12,631 nucleotides of DNA from Fidelibacterota bacterium (lineage in GTDB: Bacteria; Marinisomatota; Marinisomatia; Marinisomatales; S15-B10): the NCBI GenBank assembly GCA_002715465.1, contig PAYY01000023.1, forward strand, positions 4,932 through 17,562, written 5' to 3'. The translations under genes were made by a program, and so were the position numbers. The notes below the pieces were generated by a model that saw only the letters and a program-made list of their open reading frames with translations, was not told where the DNA came from and made no database searches. Shown in pieces: positions 1-6,472 of the stretch (within the stretch, counting starts at the first letter, position 1; each line of letters begins with the position of its first letter).

Positions 1-119
1 CCACCACCATGCATAACTAAATTTTCATTAGATCCTAACAGTCTTGAGGTATAAACCCGCATATCAAGGTCACTACCTGAAAAGGCTTTTGCCTCTGAGT
101 CAATCCACAAACTTTTCAT
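1..119 (-). CDS. Class II aldolase, RhaD/YuxG-like (N-terminal 40 codons only)
   Basis: Only the beginning of this gene is inside the window; it runs off the left edge. The visible peptide begins MKSLWIDSEAKAF and continues through DMRVYTSRLLGS to LVMHGGG at the edge. This matches the opening of class II aldolase proteins of the rhamnulose-1-phosphate aldolase/short-chain dehydrogenase fusion type (YuxG-like), where 'YTSRLLG' and 'HGGGNTSVK' are the usual first landmarks. Such proteins cleave or rearrange phosphorylated ketoses with a zinc-bound enediolate, and the fused ones also oxidise the aldehyde product. The ATG is preceded by GGAG with an 8-nt spacer. It lies 33 nt after the alpha/beta hydrolase stop, so it is probably the fourth gene of the minus-strand operon. 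The C-terminal dehydrogenase domain cannot be seen, so whether it is bifunctional is inference. Confidence 0.75.
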   Translation of the reverse strand, partial: MKSLWIDSEAKAFSGSDLDMRVYTSRLLGSNENLVMHGG

Positions 120-152
120 GAATAAATCTCCAAAATTTCTAAGTAAGAATAT

Positions 153-860
153 TTAACAAAAATTTTTAATAACCCATGGTACAACAGCTTCAACTAATTT
201 ATCGTAATGTCCTTCAAATTTATGGTCACAATCAGAAATTGTCACTAGATGAGTTTTTCCATAAGAAGCTTGTTCCATATCAATAGAATCTTGAATTGGA
301 ACTAATTCATCTTTATCTCCGTGAACAAAAAGTAATGGGATATTTATTTTGCTTCCTAGATTAGTTAATGTCTCTATCTCTTTTGCATCTTCAAGCAATT
401 GTTGTGACAGTGGACATCCTTCTCTACCCAACATCAAATCACCAATAGATAAATTGCCAAACTGTTTATCAAAAAAATCTTTTACGTTTATCATACCCGC
501 AAGAGAAACTAAAGCTTTTAATCGTTGATCAGTTGAAGCCAATTTCAGACCTACTGCAGCACCCATACTATGACCAATAAAAATTGATGGTCTATTTTCT
601 ACGAAATCAAGGACCGCACTCAAATCATTAACTTCTTTAGAAATTGTAGAGTCAGAAAATTTTCCATCGGATTCCCCATTGCCAGAGAAGGTAAAACTTA
701 GAGTTGAGATACCTTCAGCAACAAGTGCATCATTTAGAATATTTAAATACGGTCTACGATGATTTGAAGTTACACCATGAGAAAAAATTGCTACAGACTC
801 ACCGTTATCATAATAATCACTATCTAATAACTCTCCGAAATGATTAAATATTTCTATCAG
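153..860 (-). CDS. Alpha/beta hydrolase (serine esterase/lactonase type), non-AUG start
   Basis: Predicted cytoplasmic alpha/beta hydrolase of about 235 residues; the substrate is unknown. The fold order is clear: an oxyanion strand 'AIFSHGVTSNHRRPYL' near residues 25-40, 'SFTFSGNGESDG' near 60-70, the nucleophile elbow GHSMG with Ser98, the acid Asp184 in HGDKDELVP, and His213 in DCDHKFEGH. The reading frame is open and family-like back to 'IEIFNHFGELLD', but it contains no ATG, GTG or TTG before codon 80. The chosen start is CTG (858-860), 7 nt after AAGGAG and 2 nt after the stop of the upstream gene; ATA at 855-857 is the alternative. Starting at the TTG of codon 80 would remove the oxyanion-hole strand, so that short form is unlikely. 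Its position between the Tm-1-like gene and the aldolase suggests ester or lactone hydrolysis in the same pathway. Confidence 0.85.
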   Translation of the reverse strand: MIEIFNHFGELLDSDYYDNGESVAIFSHGVTSNHRRPYLNILNDALVAEGISTLSFTFSGNGESDGKFSDSTISKEVNDLSAVLDFVENRPSIFIGHSMGAAVGLKLASTDQRLKALVSLAGMINVKDFFDKQFGNLSIGDLMLGREGCPLSQQLLEDAKEIETLTNLGSKINIPLLFVHGDKDELVPIQDSIDMEQASYGKTHLVTISDCDHKFEGHYDKLVEAVVPWVIKNFC

Positions 861-862
861 AT

Positions 863-2086
863 CTATTCTCCTTCAATTAGACCAATCAAACGATCTACGC
901 ATTCACGAACAAATTCTGGGTCTTCTGCATGAGTATGTCTTTCTACTAATTCAATAGCATCAGGTAATCCTGAACGTATAGTATCAAAGAAAATTGCATC
1001 ACTATCAGTGTCTCGCAAAACACCTCCTGGACGACCGTATGTTCCAGTACCATCAGTTGGTAACATCAAGATAGCATTCCCCTTTGTGTGTTTAAGGCGT
1101 GTAAGTATATCATTCGCAACGGCTATAATCTCATCACCTACCAACCTTGGTACAAAAACAACAGGGCTATGAAAAACATAATTATGATTTTTCCACTCAT
1201 TAGGAACTTCATTGGGCGGGACAAGGATACCAAGATGTTCAGCCCCACCTGGACACAACACTTGTGGAATGCCAAGTTTGCCAGCGACAGTAAGACGTTC
1301 AGGCCCACCCGCCCTTAGGACTCCATACACTTCATCTGCTATTTCTCCCATAGCATAATCGAAAACTCCACCTATCAATCCTTCTTTCATCATTTGTTCC
1401 ATTGCTCTACCACCAGCACCAATCGCATGAAACACTACAACCTCATATCCTTTTTCATGGAAACGTTCAATAGCAATCATACACCCTTTTGTTAAAACTC
1501 CAAGATTAGACATACCTATGAGAGGCTTATCTGATTTAGTTTTTTCAAGATTAGCACCTGCTAATGCCATTCCATATGCCGCACCCGCTACATTAGCCAA
1601 AATCTTCCTGGAAAAATCATTTAAACCAAGAATATCGCTAACAGAAAACATCATCGTTATATCTTTGATATCTACAAAAGGAGCCGTATCTCCTGATGCA
1701 ACTGTTGATAACATAACCTTAGGAAAACCATAGGGAAGAGACTGCATCACTTGAGCGCAAAGAGTTGTACCTTGACTTCCTCCTAAAGCAATGAGCCCAT
1801 CTATTTCTCCTTTAAGTAATTTTTCATTTATTATTTTTATAGAACCTTTAATTAAAAAAGGGGTTGCATCTTGGCGACTTGGATTTTTAAGAATTTCATC
1901 CATAGATCCACCACCTTCATTGGCTACCTCATGGTTAGAAATATCTATGGGCACAGTAACTTTACCAATTACACCTACGTCAATAAGTATAGCATGTCCC
2001 CCTAGACTTTCAATTTCCTGTCTAATAAAATCCGATTCAGCACCTTTAGTATCCATTGTCGCAAGAATTGCTATAACCTTTGACAT
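863..2086 (-). CDS. UPF0261 / Tm-1-like ATP-binding protein
   Basis: A 407-residue cytoplasmic protein of the UPF0261 (Tm-1 N-terminal-like) family. Family landmarks are LATMDTKG at residues 8-15, LGGSQGTT at 101-108, LSTVASGDT at 126-134, FHAIGAGGRAME at 219-230 and CPGGAEH at 278-284. The glycine-rich stretches correspond to the two Rossmann-like subdomains that bind ATP in the plant Tm-1 structure; the bacterial reaction is not established. I use the ATG at 2084-2086, 8 nt after AAGGAGG, rather than an in-frame TTG six codons upstream that sits on the Shine-Dalgarno itself. The gene follows the TIM-barrel gene by 14 nt, and the pair mirrors the two domains fused in plant Tm-1. Coupled genes encode a hydrolase and an aldolase, which suggests carbohydrate or organic-acid catabolism; this role is inference. 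Confidence 0.9.
   Translation of the reverse strand: MSKVIAILATMDTKGAESDFIRQEIESLGGHAILIDVGVIGKVTVPIDISNHEVANEGGGSMDEILKNPSRQDATPFLIKGSIKIINEKLLKGEIDGLIALGGSQGTTLCAQVMQSLPYGFPKVMLSTVASGDTAPFVDIKDITMMFSVSDILGLNDFSRKILANVAGAAYGMALAGANLEKTKSDKPLIGMSNLGVLTKGCMIAIERFHEKGYEVVVFHAIGAGGRAMEQMMKEGLIGGVFDYAMGEIADEVYGVLRAGGPERLTVAGKLGIPQVLCPGGAEHLGILVPPNEVPNEWKNHNYVFHSPVVFVPRLVGDEIIAVANDILTRLKHTKGNAILMLPTDGTGTYGRPGGVLRDTDSDAIFFDTIRSGLPDAIELVERHTHAEDPEFVRECVDRLIGLIEGE
868..873 (-). promoter_or_regulatory. Shine-Dalgarno site of the hydrolase, inside the preceding gene
   Basis: On the minus strand AAGGAG lies within the last codons of the Tm-1-like gene and ends 7 nt before the CTG at 858-860. Spacing and strength are ideal. 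This is the main support for a non-AUG start there and for translational coupling to the upstream gene. Confidence 0.65.
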
Positions 2087-2094
2087 AATCTCTT

Positions 2095-2101
2095 CCTCCT
2101 T
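2095..2101 (-). promoter_or_regulatory. Shine-Dalgarno site fixing the Tm-1-like start
   Basis: AAGGAGG on the minus strand, 8 nt before the ATG at 2084-2086. It touches the TGA stop of the TIM-barrel gene, so the two genes are probably translated in a coupled way. It argues against the in-frame TTG upstream as the start. Confidence 0.75.
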
Positions 2102-2961
2102 CAACTCTCTGAAAATTCCAGATTAGCAAATTCTTCAGCCACTTCAGTTACAGCTCTTTCTATAGGAAGTCGTTCAGTTGATGAACCAGTCCAAAAACCA
2201 TGGCTTGAAGTATTGTCAAGCATAAACTTGGCATCAGGTGGATTCTCCATTGCTGCACCATGTCCAACTAAAATAATGTCTGAATTAATTTCTTTAACTT
2301 TTTGGAAGACTGTCTCTGTTTCTTCAGCTGTTTCATCAATAGTCATTCCTTTATCATAACCAGTCCTACCACCTTTTGTTGTCCCAGCATGATAACAAAA
2401 AATATGTGGTTGAGCTTGTTGTACAAGCTCAATTGAATCTTCTTCAGAAAAAGCAAGTCCAATAGTAACCATATTCATTTCCTTCGCAAGAATTAGCATA
2501 TCTATCTCATTCTGAAGTGTAATTCCAGAACTGTTTAAAACCCTAAAAATCTCACTGTCCTTATCAACATAGCTTATTGATGGACCAATATTTGAAACTG
2601 AATTGACTCCCATGCGCTTACAATCTTCAAGAACCATTCTCATATCTTTGAGAGGGTCATTAGAGTTTAGGCATGCACAAACAAAAGCTTTGCCAGCCAT
2701 TGCAGGCATAATATCTTCTCTAGTATAATCTAAAGTCTGTTGGTTAGAATCAAGAATTGGCCACATCATTGACATGGTTCCCATACCATTTGCCCTTAAA
2801 CGAGCACCTGAAAATGTGTTTATACAATCTGCACCTGCTTCTTCTAAAAGTTTTGCTACAAGTCCACTTCCAGCACTTGATATCATAATTGGTTGTCGGT
2901 TAGAAATTTTAGATCTGAGTCTAGTTAAAATAGCTTTCGTAGAAATTCTCTTTGTGATCAT
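2101..2961 (-). CDS. TIM-barrel protein, phosphoenolpyruvate hydrolase-like family
   Basis: A 286-residue cytoplasmic TIM barrel of the family annotated as phosphoenolpyruvate hydrolase-like (related to the PEP mutase/isocitrate lyase group). Visible landmarks are ISSAGSGLVAKLLEEAGAD at 27-45, NTFSGARLRANGMGT at 48-62, SNIGPSISYVD near 123-133, FCYHAGTTKGGRTG at 188-201, LVGHGAAMENP at 231-241 and GFWTGSSTERLPIE at 255-268. The last corresponds to the family's 'GFxGxSSxERLPxE' signature. The ATG at 2959-2961 has AAGGGG six nucleotides upstream. It is the first gene of the minus-strand operon and is paired with the Tm-1-like gene. In plants the homologous domain forms the C-terminal half of Tm-1. 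The enzyme's true substrate is not known; action on an oxo-acid or related small acid is a family-based guess. Confidence 0.88.
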   Translation of the reverse strand: MITKRISTKAILTRLRSKISNRQPIMISSAGSGLVAKLLEEAGADCINTFSGARLRANGMGTMSMMWPILDSNQQTLDYTREDIMPAMAGKAFVCACLNSNDPLKDMRMVLEDCKRMGVNSVSNIGPSISYVDKDSEIFRVLNSSGITLQNEIDMLILAKEMNMVTIGLAFSEEDSIELVQQAQPHIFCYHAGTTKGGRTGYDKGMTIDETAEETETVFQKVKEINSDIILVGHGAAMENPPDAKFMLDNTSSHGFWTGSSTERLPIERAVTEVAEEFANLEFSES

Positions 2962-3034
2962 GTCAACCCCTTAATTAATTCTGCTATAACAATATAGTAT
3001 GCAGGTATTATTGAAAATACTAAATTCGAAATCA

Positions 3035-3053
3035 TTATTCTACTATAGAATAA
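3035..3053. promoter_or_regulatory. 19-bp inverted repeat, candidate operator
   Basis: The sequence TTATTCTA-CTA-TAGAATAA has two perfect 8-bp arms around a 3-bp centre. It lies inside the 220-bp gap between the divergent Tm-1-like operon and the hydrolase-araBD operon. It is 74 bp from one start and 128 bp from the other, a normal place for a dimeric regulator acting on both. No regulator gene is in the window, and AT-rich DNA makes palindromes easier to find by chance. Confidence 0.4.
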
Positions 3054-3076
3054 ATTGGAATCTAAATATTTTGTTT

Positions 3077-3103
3077 TTGAGGTTCAGGAATTAGAGTTAT
3101 AAT
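3077..3103 (+). promoter_or_regulatory. Candidate sigma-70-type promoter for the hydrolase-araBD operon
   Basis: A consensus TATAAT box lies at 3098-3103. A TTGAGG hexamer at 3077-3082 could serve as -35, though the 15-bp spacer is shorter than ideal. Transcription would start near 3110 and give a leader of about 70 nt before the ATG at 3182. No equally good box was found for the opposite operon. Confidence 0.35.
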
Positions 3104-3181
3104 GCTATTGTTTTTAGAGCTTGGTTAACCCAAACATCCTTTCCTAAAGCTTTCTGAAAACTAAAATTAAGGAGAAAAATC

Positions 3182-3979
3182 ATGCCCTTTGTTGAAACAA
3201 ATGGAATCAAAATGCATTATGAAGAAAAAGGTGAAGGTGACCCTCTCATCCTTATTATGGGCTTTGGAGCCCCCGGTACTCTTTGGGAGTTACATGTTAA
3301 TGAATATTCCAAACATTTCAGATGTGTGATGATTGACAATCGTGGTGTTGGACAATCTGAGCAACCAGTTGGACCTTATTCAACGTCTAATATGGCAGAT
3401 GATACAGCTGGTCTGATGGATTCTCTTGGAATAGAAAAAGCAAGAATTGCTGGTATATCAATGGGAGGTGCCATTTCTCAACAACTTGCCCTTCGCCACC
3501 CAGAAAAAGTAGAATCTATGGTTCTGATAAGCACATGGGGTTGTTTTGATCGATATGCTACTACAGTATATGAAAATTTAAAAAAACTACGTCGTGTAGC
3601 TGATCCAGGTGACTTTATGGAACTTCTTCAACTATGGATTTTTGCTACTGATTATGTTGAAAATAATTCTAATGGTTTAATAGAAGGACAAGAAGCCGCC
3701 AGAAACAATCCAAAACCTCAGTCTCAAGAAGGTTTTGACGGTCAACTTGATGCATGTATTAATCACAATACCATTAATCAACTTAATGCTATAAGTCAGC
3801 CTACATTCATTGTTGTTGGGATTAAAGACATTTTTACTCCTCTAGCTTTTTCGGAAGTTCTCCATGAAAAAATTAAAGGGAGTAAAATTTGGAAAATTCC
3901 TGATACTGGTCACGCTTGTCATTGGGAAGCACTCGATGAATTCAATCAAAAAACAACAGATTTTTTATTAAACAATTAA
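3182..3979 (+). CDS. Alpha/beta hydrolase, 3-oxoadipate enol-lactonase-like
   Basis: A 265-residue cytoplasmic alpha/beta hydrolase with no signal peptide. Landmarks are LILIMGFGAPGTLWE near residues 22-36 (oxyanion region), MIDNRGVGQSE at 50-60, the nucleophile elbow GISMGG with Ser93, Asp216 in VVGIKDIFTP and His244 in PDTGHACHWE. The organisation resembles enol-lactonases and small carboxylesterases, with a cap region between about residues 120 and 200. The ATG follows AAGGAG with a 9-nt spacer. It is the first plus-strand gene, 76 nt ahead of araB. A lactonase or sugar-ester deacylase feeding the pentose pathway would fit its position, but the substrate cannot be read from sequence. It is not closely similar to the other hydrolase at 153-860, which has a different elbow and cap. 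Confidence 0.87.
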   Translation: MPFVETNGIKMHYEEKGEGDPLILIMGFGAPGTLWELHVNEYSKHFRCVMIDNRGVGQSEQPVGPYSTSNMADDTAGLMDSLGIEKARIAGISMGGAISQQLALRHPEKVESMVLISTWGCFDRYATTVYENLKKLRRVADPGDFMELLQLWIFATDYVENNSNGLIEGQEAARNNPKPQSQEGFDGQLDACINHNTINQLNAISQPTFIVVGIKDIFTPLAFSEVLHEKIKGSKIWKIPDTGHACHWEALDEFNQKTTDFLLNN

Positions 3980-4055
3980 TTGATATAGGATCATTTTTTT
4001 TGTACTTATACTATAATTATTTCAATTTATTCGCTTTAAGAAATAAGGTCTTCTA

Positions 4056-5738
4056 ATGAAAAAGTATGCAATTGGTTTAGATTATGGAACAAACTCATGT
4101 CGTGCATTAATTGTCGATCTTTCTGATGGTCTTGAGGTATCCTCATCTCTTTTTAATTATCCTTCGGGTGAAGCTGGAGTTCTAGTTGATAAAAATGATC
4201 CTAATTTAGCTCGTCAAAATCCGAAAGATTACTTAGATGGTGTCACTTATACAATCACGAACTCTATTGAAAAAGCTATAGAAAACGACCCCTATTTTGA
4301 TGCAAGTGCCATAGTAGGTATTGGGGTAGATACTACTGGTAGTAGCCCTATACCAGTAAATGAAGAAGGTACTCCAATGAGTTTCCTTCCTGAATTCAGT
4401 GAAAACATTAATGCTATGTGTTGGCTGTGGAAAGACCATACTAGTTTTAGTGAAGCTAAGCAAATCACAGACTTAGCTGCAGATATTCGTCCTCAATATC
4501 TTTCAAAAATCGGTGGTACATATTCTTCTGAATGGTACTGGAGTAAAGTATTGCACTGCAAAAATATTGACCCAAAACTATTTGATTCTATTGCTAGTTT
4601 TGTTGAACTATGTGACTATATACCATCTGTACTTACCGGACATACTCAGCCAAATAATATCAAGCGTAGTATTTGTGCTGCAGGTCATAAAGCTATGTAC
4701 AATAAGGATTGGGGTGGTCTACCTGATCTTGAATTCCTATCAAGACTTGATCCAGCTCTATGTAAAATTCGAGAAAATTATTCTGTCGAAGCTTTTTCTT
4801 CAGAGGAATCTGCTGGAGTCCTAAGTGAAGCATGGGCCAATCGCTTAGGGTTAAAGTCAGGTATTTCCGTAGCTGTGGGAGCCTTTGATGCACATATGGG
4901 GGCTGTAGGTGCTGGAATCAAAGAAGGTACTTTAGTCAAAATCCTTGGTACAAGTACTTGCGATATAATGGTTCAAAACAATCAACAAAAACTTAATGAT
5001 ATTCCAGGAGTTTGCGGTATTGTAGATGGATCTGTCATGAATAATTACTTTGGAATTGAAGCAGGTCAATCAGCTGTTGGTGATATTTTTTTGTGGTTTG
5101 TAAATAATCTCACCCCCGAAAATTATGGAAAAAGTATAGATGAAAAGTTTGAAAAACTAGAAAAGCAAGCAGTCATTTTGAAACCCGGAGAAACAGGTCT
5201 ACTTGCTCTTGATTGGAATAATGGAAATAGAACAATACTCGTTGATGTGCGATTAAGTGGCTTATTACTTGGTCAAACTCTACATACCACTCCCCACGAA
5301 ATTTTCCGTGCCTTGGTTGAATCTACGGCTTTTGGGGCTCTTACAATAATTAATCGTATTGAGGATTATGGTGTAAAAGTGAACGATGTAGTGAATTGTG
5401 GTGGGTTAGCTGCAAAAAGTCCGATGCTTATGCAAATTTATGCTGATGTAATTGGAAGGCCAATGAGAATATCCCGAAGTGACCAGACACCAGCTTTAGG
5501 TGCGTCAATTTTTGGCGCTATTTCAGCTGGTGAATTCAACGACACCTTTTCGGCTCAATCAGTATTAACGTCTATAAAGAAAACATATGAACCAGATAGT
5601 AAAAATCATGAAATCTATCAAAAAATTTACCTTCTATATAGTAAAGCCCATGATGCGTTTGGAACCAGTGAATGGTCTGGAAGTATGCATAATATTATGA
5701 AAGATCTCCTTGAGATTCGAGATCAGCAACGTTCCTAA
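4056..5738 (+). CDS. araB: Ribulokinase, FGGY carbohydrate kinase
   Basis: A 560-residue cytoplasmic kinase that phosphorylates L-ribulose (and often other 2-ketopentoses) at O5 using ATP. Its length is close to E. coli AraB (566). The FGGY-N domain starts with GLDYGTNSCRA (7-17) and contains GIGVDTTGSSPIPV (88-101) and CWLWKDH (122-128), the latter typical of ribulokinases. The FGGY-C domain carries GAFDAHMGAVGAG (275-287), with Asp278 as the likely catalytic base, then ILGTSTCDIM (296-305) and NCGGLAAKSPMLMQIYADV (447-465). The ATG has AAGG 7 nt upstream. A TATAAT box at 4012-4017 in the preceding 76-nt gap, without a clear -35, could give a secondary promoter. araD follows after 32 nt. No araA is visible, so the ketopentose source is unknown and specificity for another ketose is possible. 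Confidence 0.93.
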   Translation: MKKYAIGLDYGTNSCRALIVDLSDGLEVSSSLFNYPSGEAGVLVDKNDPNLARQNPKDYLDGVTYTITNSIEKAIENDPYFDASAIVGIGVDTTGSSPIPVNEEGTPMSFLPEFSENINAMCWLWKDHTSFSEAKQITDLAADIRPQYLSKIGGTYSSEWYWSKVLHCKNIDPKLFDSIASFVELCDYIPSVLTGHTQPNNIKRSICAAGHKAMYNKDWGGLPDLEFLSRLDPALCKIRENYSVEAFSSEESAGVLSEAWANRLGLKSGISVAVGAFDAHMGAVGAGIKEGTLVKILGTSTCDIMVQNNQQKLNDIPGVCGIVDGSVMNNYFGIEAGQSAVGDIFLWFVNNLTPENYGKSIDEKFEKLEKQAVILKPGETGLLALDWNNGNRTILVDVRLSGLLLGQTLHTTPHEIFRALVESTAFGALTIINRIEDYGVKVNDVVNCGGLAAKSPMLMQIYADVIGRPMRISRSDQTPALGASIFGAISAGEFNDTFSAQSVLTSIKKTYEPDSKNHEIYQKIYLLYSKAHDAFGTSEWSGSMHNIMKDLLEIRDQQRS

Positions 5739-5770
5739 TTATAAGATCAATATGATTTGGAGATTTAATT

Positions 5771-6472
5771 ATGAATGATAGACTTACAAAATTAAAAGAA
5801 AAGGTATGTAAAGCAAATCTTGATCTCGTAAAATATGATCTTGTAACTCTTACTTGGGGAAATGTAAGTGGTGTTGATCGAGATGAAGGTTTAATTGCTA
5901 TTAAACCAAGTGGTGTTGATTATGAAAATTTACAACCTGAACATATGGTTATAGTTGACCTTGATGGCAATGTAGTTGATGGAAACCTTAGACCATCATC
6001 TGACACACCTACTCACGTCAGACTCTACAATGCTTTTGAAGCTATAGAAGGTGTAGCCCACAGTCATAGTCTTTTCGCCACGATGTTTTGCCAAGCATGT
6101 AAAGAAATTCCCTGTTTCGGGACTACACATGCAGATCATTTTCATGGAAAAATTCCACTAGCTCGGTTTTTGACTCCTAATGAAGTAGAAGAAGACTATG
6201 AAGGCAATACGGGCAATGTAATTATCGAAAGGTTTACAAAACTAAATCCTATCGAAATGCCAGGTGTTTTAGTCTCAGGTCACGCACCTTTTGCATGGGG
6301 AAATTCACCAAGTGATGCTGTAAATAATTTGCTGATACTTGAACGGGTTGCAAGAATGGCCATTGGGACAACCCAGCTAGATCCAAAATCAAATTCAATC
6401 CCTGATCATATTTCAAATAAACATTATGAAAGGAAACATGGTAAAAATGCCTATTATGGTCAAAAAAAATGA
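5771..6472 (+). CDS. araD: L-ribulose-5-phosphate 4-epimerase
   Basis: A 233-residue class II aldolase-fold enzyme that epimerises L-ribulose 5-phosphate to D-xylulose 5-phosphate, feeding the pentose phosphate pathway. Length and layout match E. coli AraD (231). Visible are VTLTWGNVSGVD (25-36), KPSGVDY (45-51), SSDTPTH (76-82) with Asp78, zinc ligands His97 and His99 in VAHSHS and His171 in VSGHAPFAWG, THADHF (119-124) with the acid/base Asp122, and the C-terminal KHGKNAYYGQ with Tyr229. All catalytic positions are intact. The ATG is preceded by GGAG with a 9-nt spacer, and araB ends 32 nt upstream. The last codons overlap the start of the TonB-dependent receptor in another frame. The conserved C-terminal tail shows that the overlap is real and not a read-through artefact. 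Confidence 0.95.
   Translation: MNDRLTKLKEKVCKANLDLVKYDLVTLTWGNVSGVDRDEGLIAIKPSGVDYENLQPEHMVIVDLDGNVVDGNLRPSSDTPTHVRLYNAFEAIEGVAHSHSLFATMFCQACKEIPCFGTTHADHFHGKIPLARFLTPNEVEEDYEGNTGNVIIERFTKLNPIEMPGVLVSGHAPFAWGNSPSDAVNNLLILERVARMAIGTTQLDPKSNSIPDHISNKHYERKHGKNAYYGQKK

Noticed and set aside
1088..1318. Plus-strand reading frames of 60-110 codons inside 1088-2974.
   Set aside because: They lie opposite well-conserved minus-strand genes, have no ribosome-binding sites and encode no recognisable domain.
3001..3020. GTATT...AATAC inverted repeat near 3005-3020.
   Set aside because: Arms are only 5 bp and interior positions do not pair; expected by chance in DNA this AT-rich.
3123..3130. GGTTAACC palindrome in the leader of the first plus-strand gene.
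   Set aside because: An 8-bp palindrome alone is common and there is no second copy or conserved spacing.
3980..4002. Possible terminator between the first plus-strand hydrolase and araB (TGAT...ATCA followed by a run of T).
   Set aside because: The stem is only 4 bp and AT-rich; too weak to call, and the genes look like one operon.
4233..4893. Reading frames in other frames within araB.
   Set aside because: They overlap unambiguous kinase coding sequence and show no family motifs.
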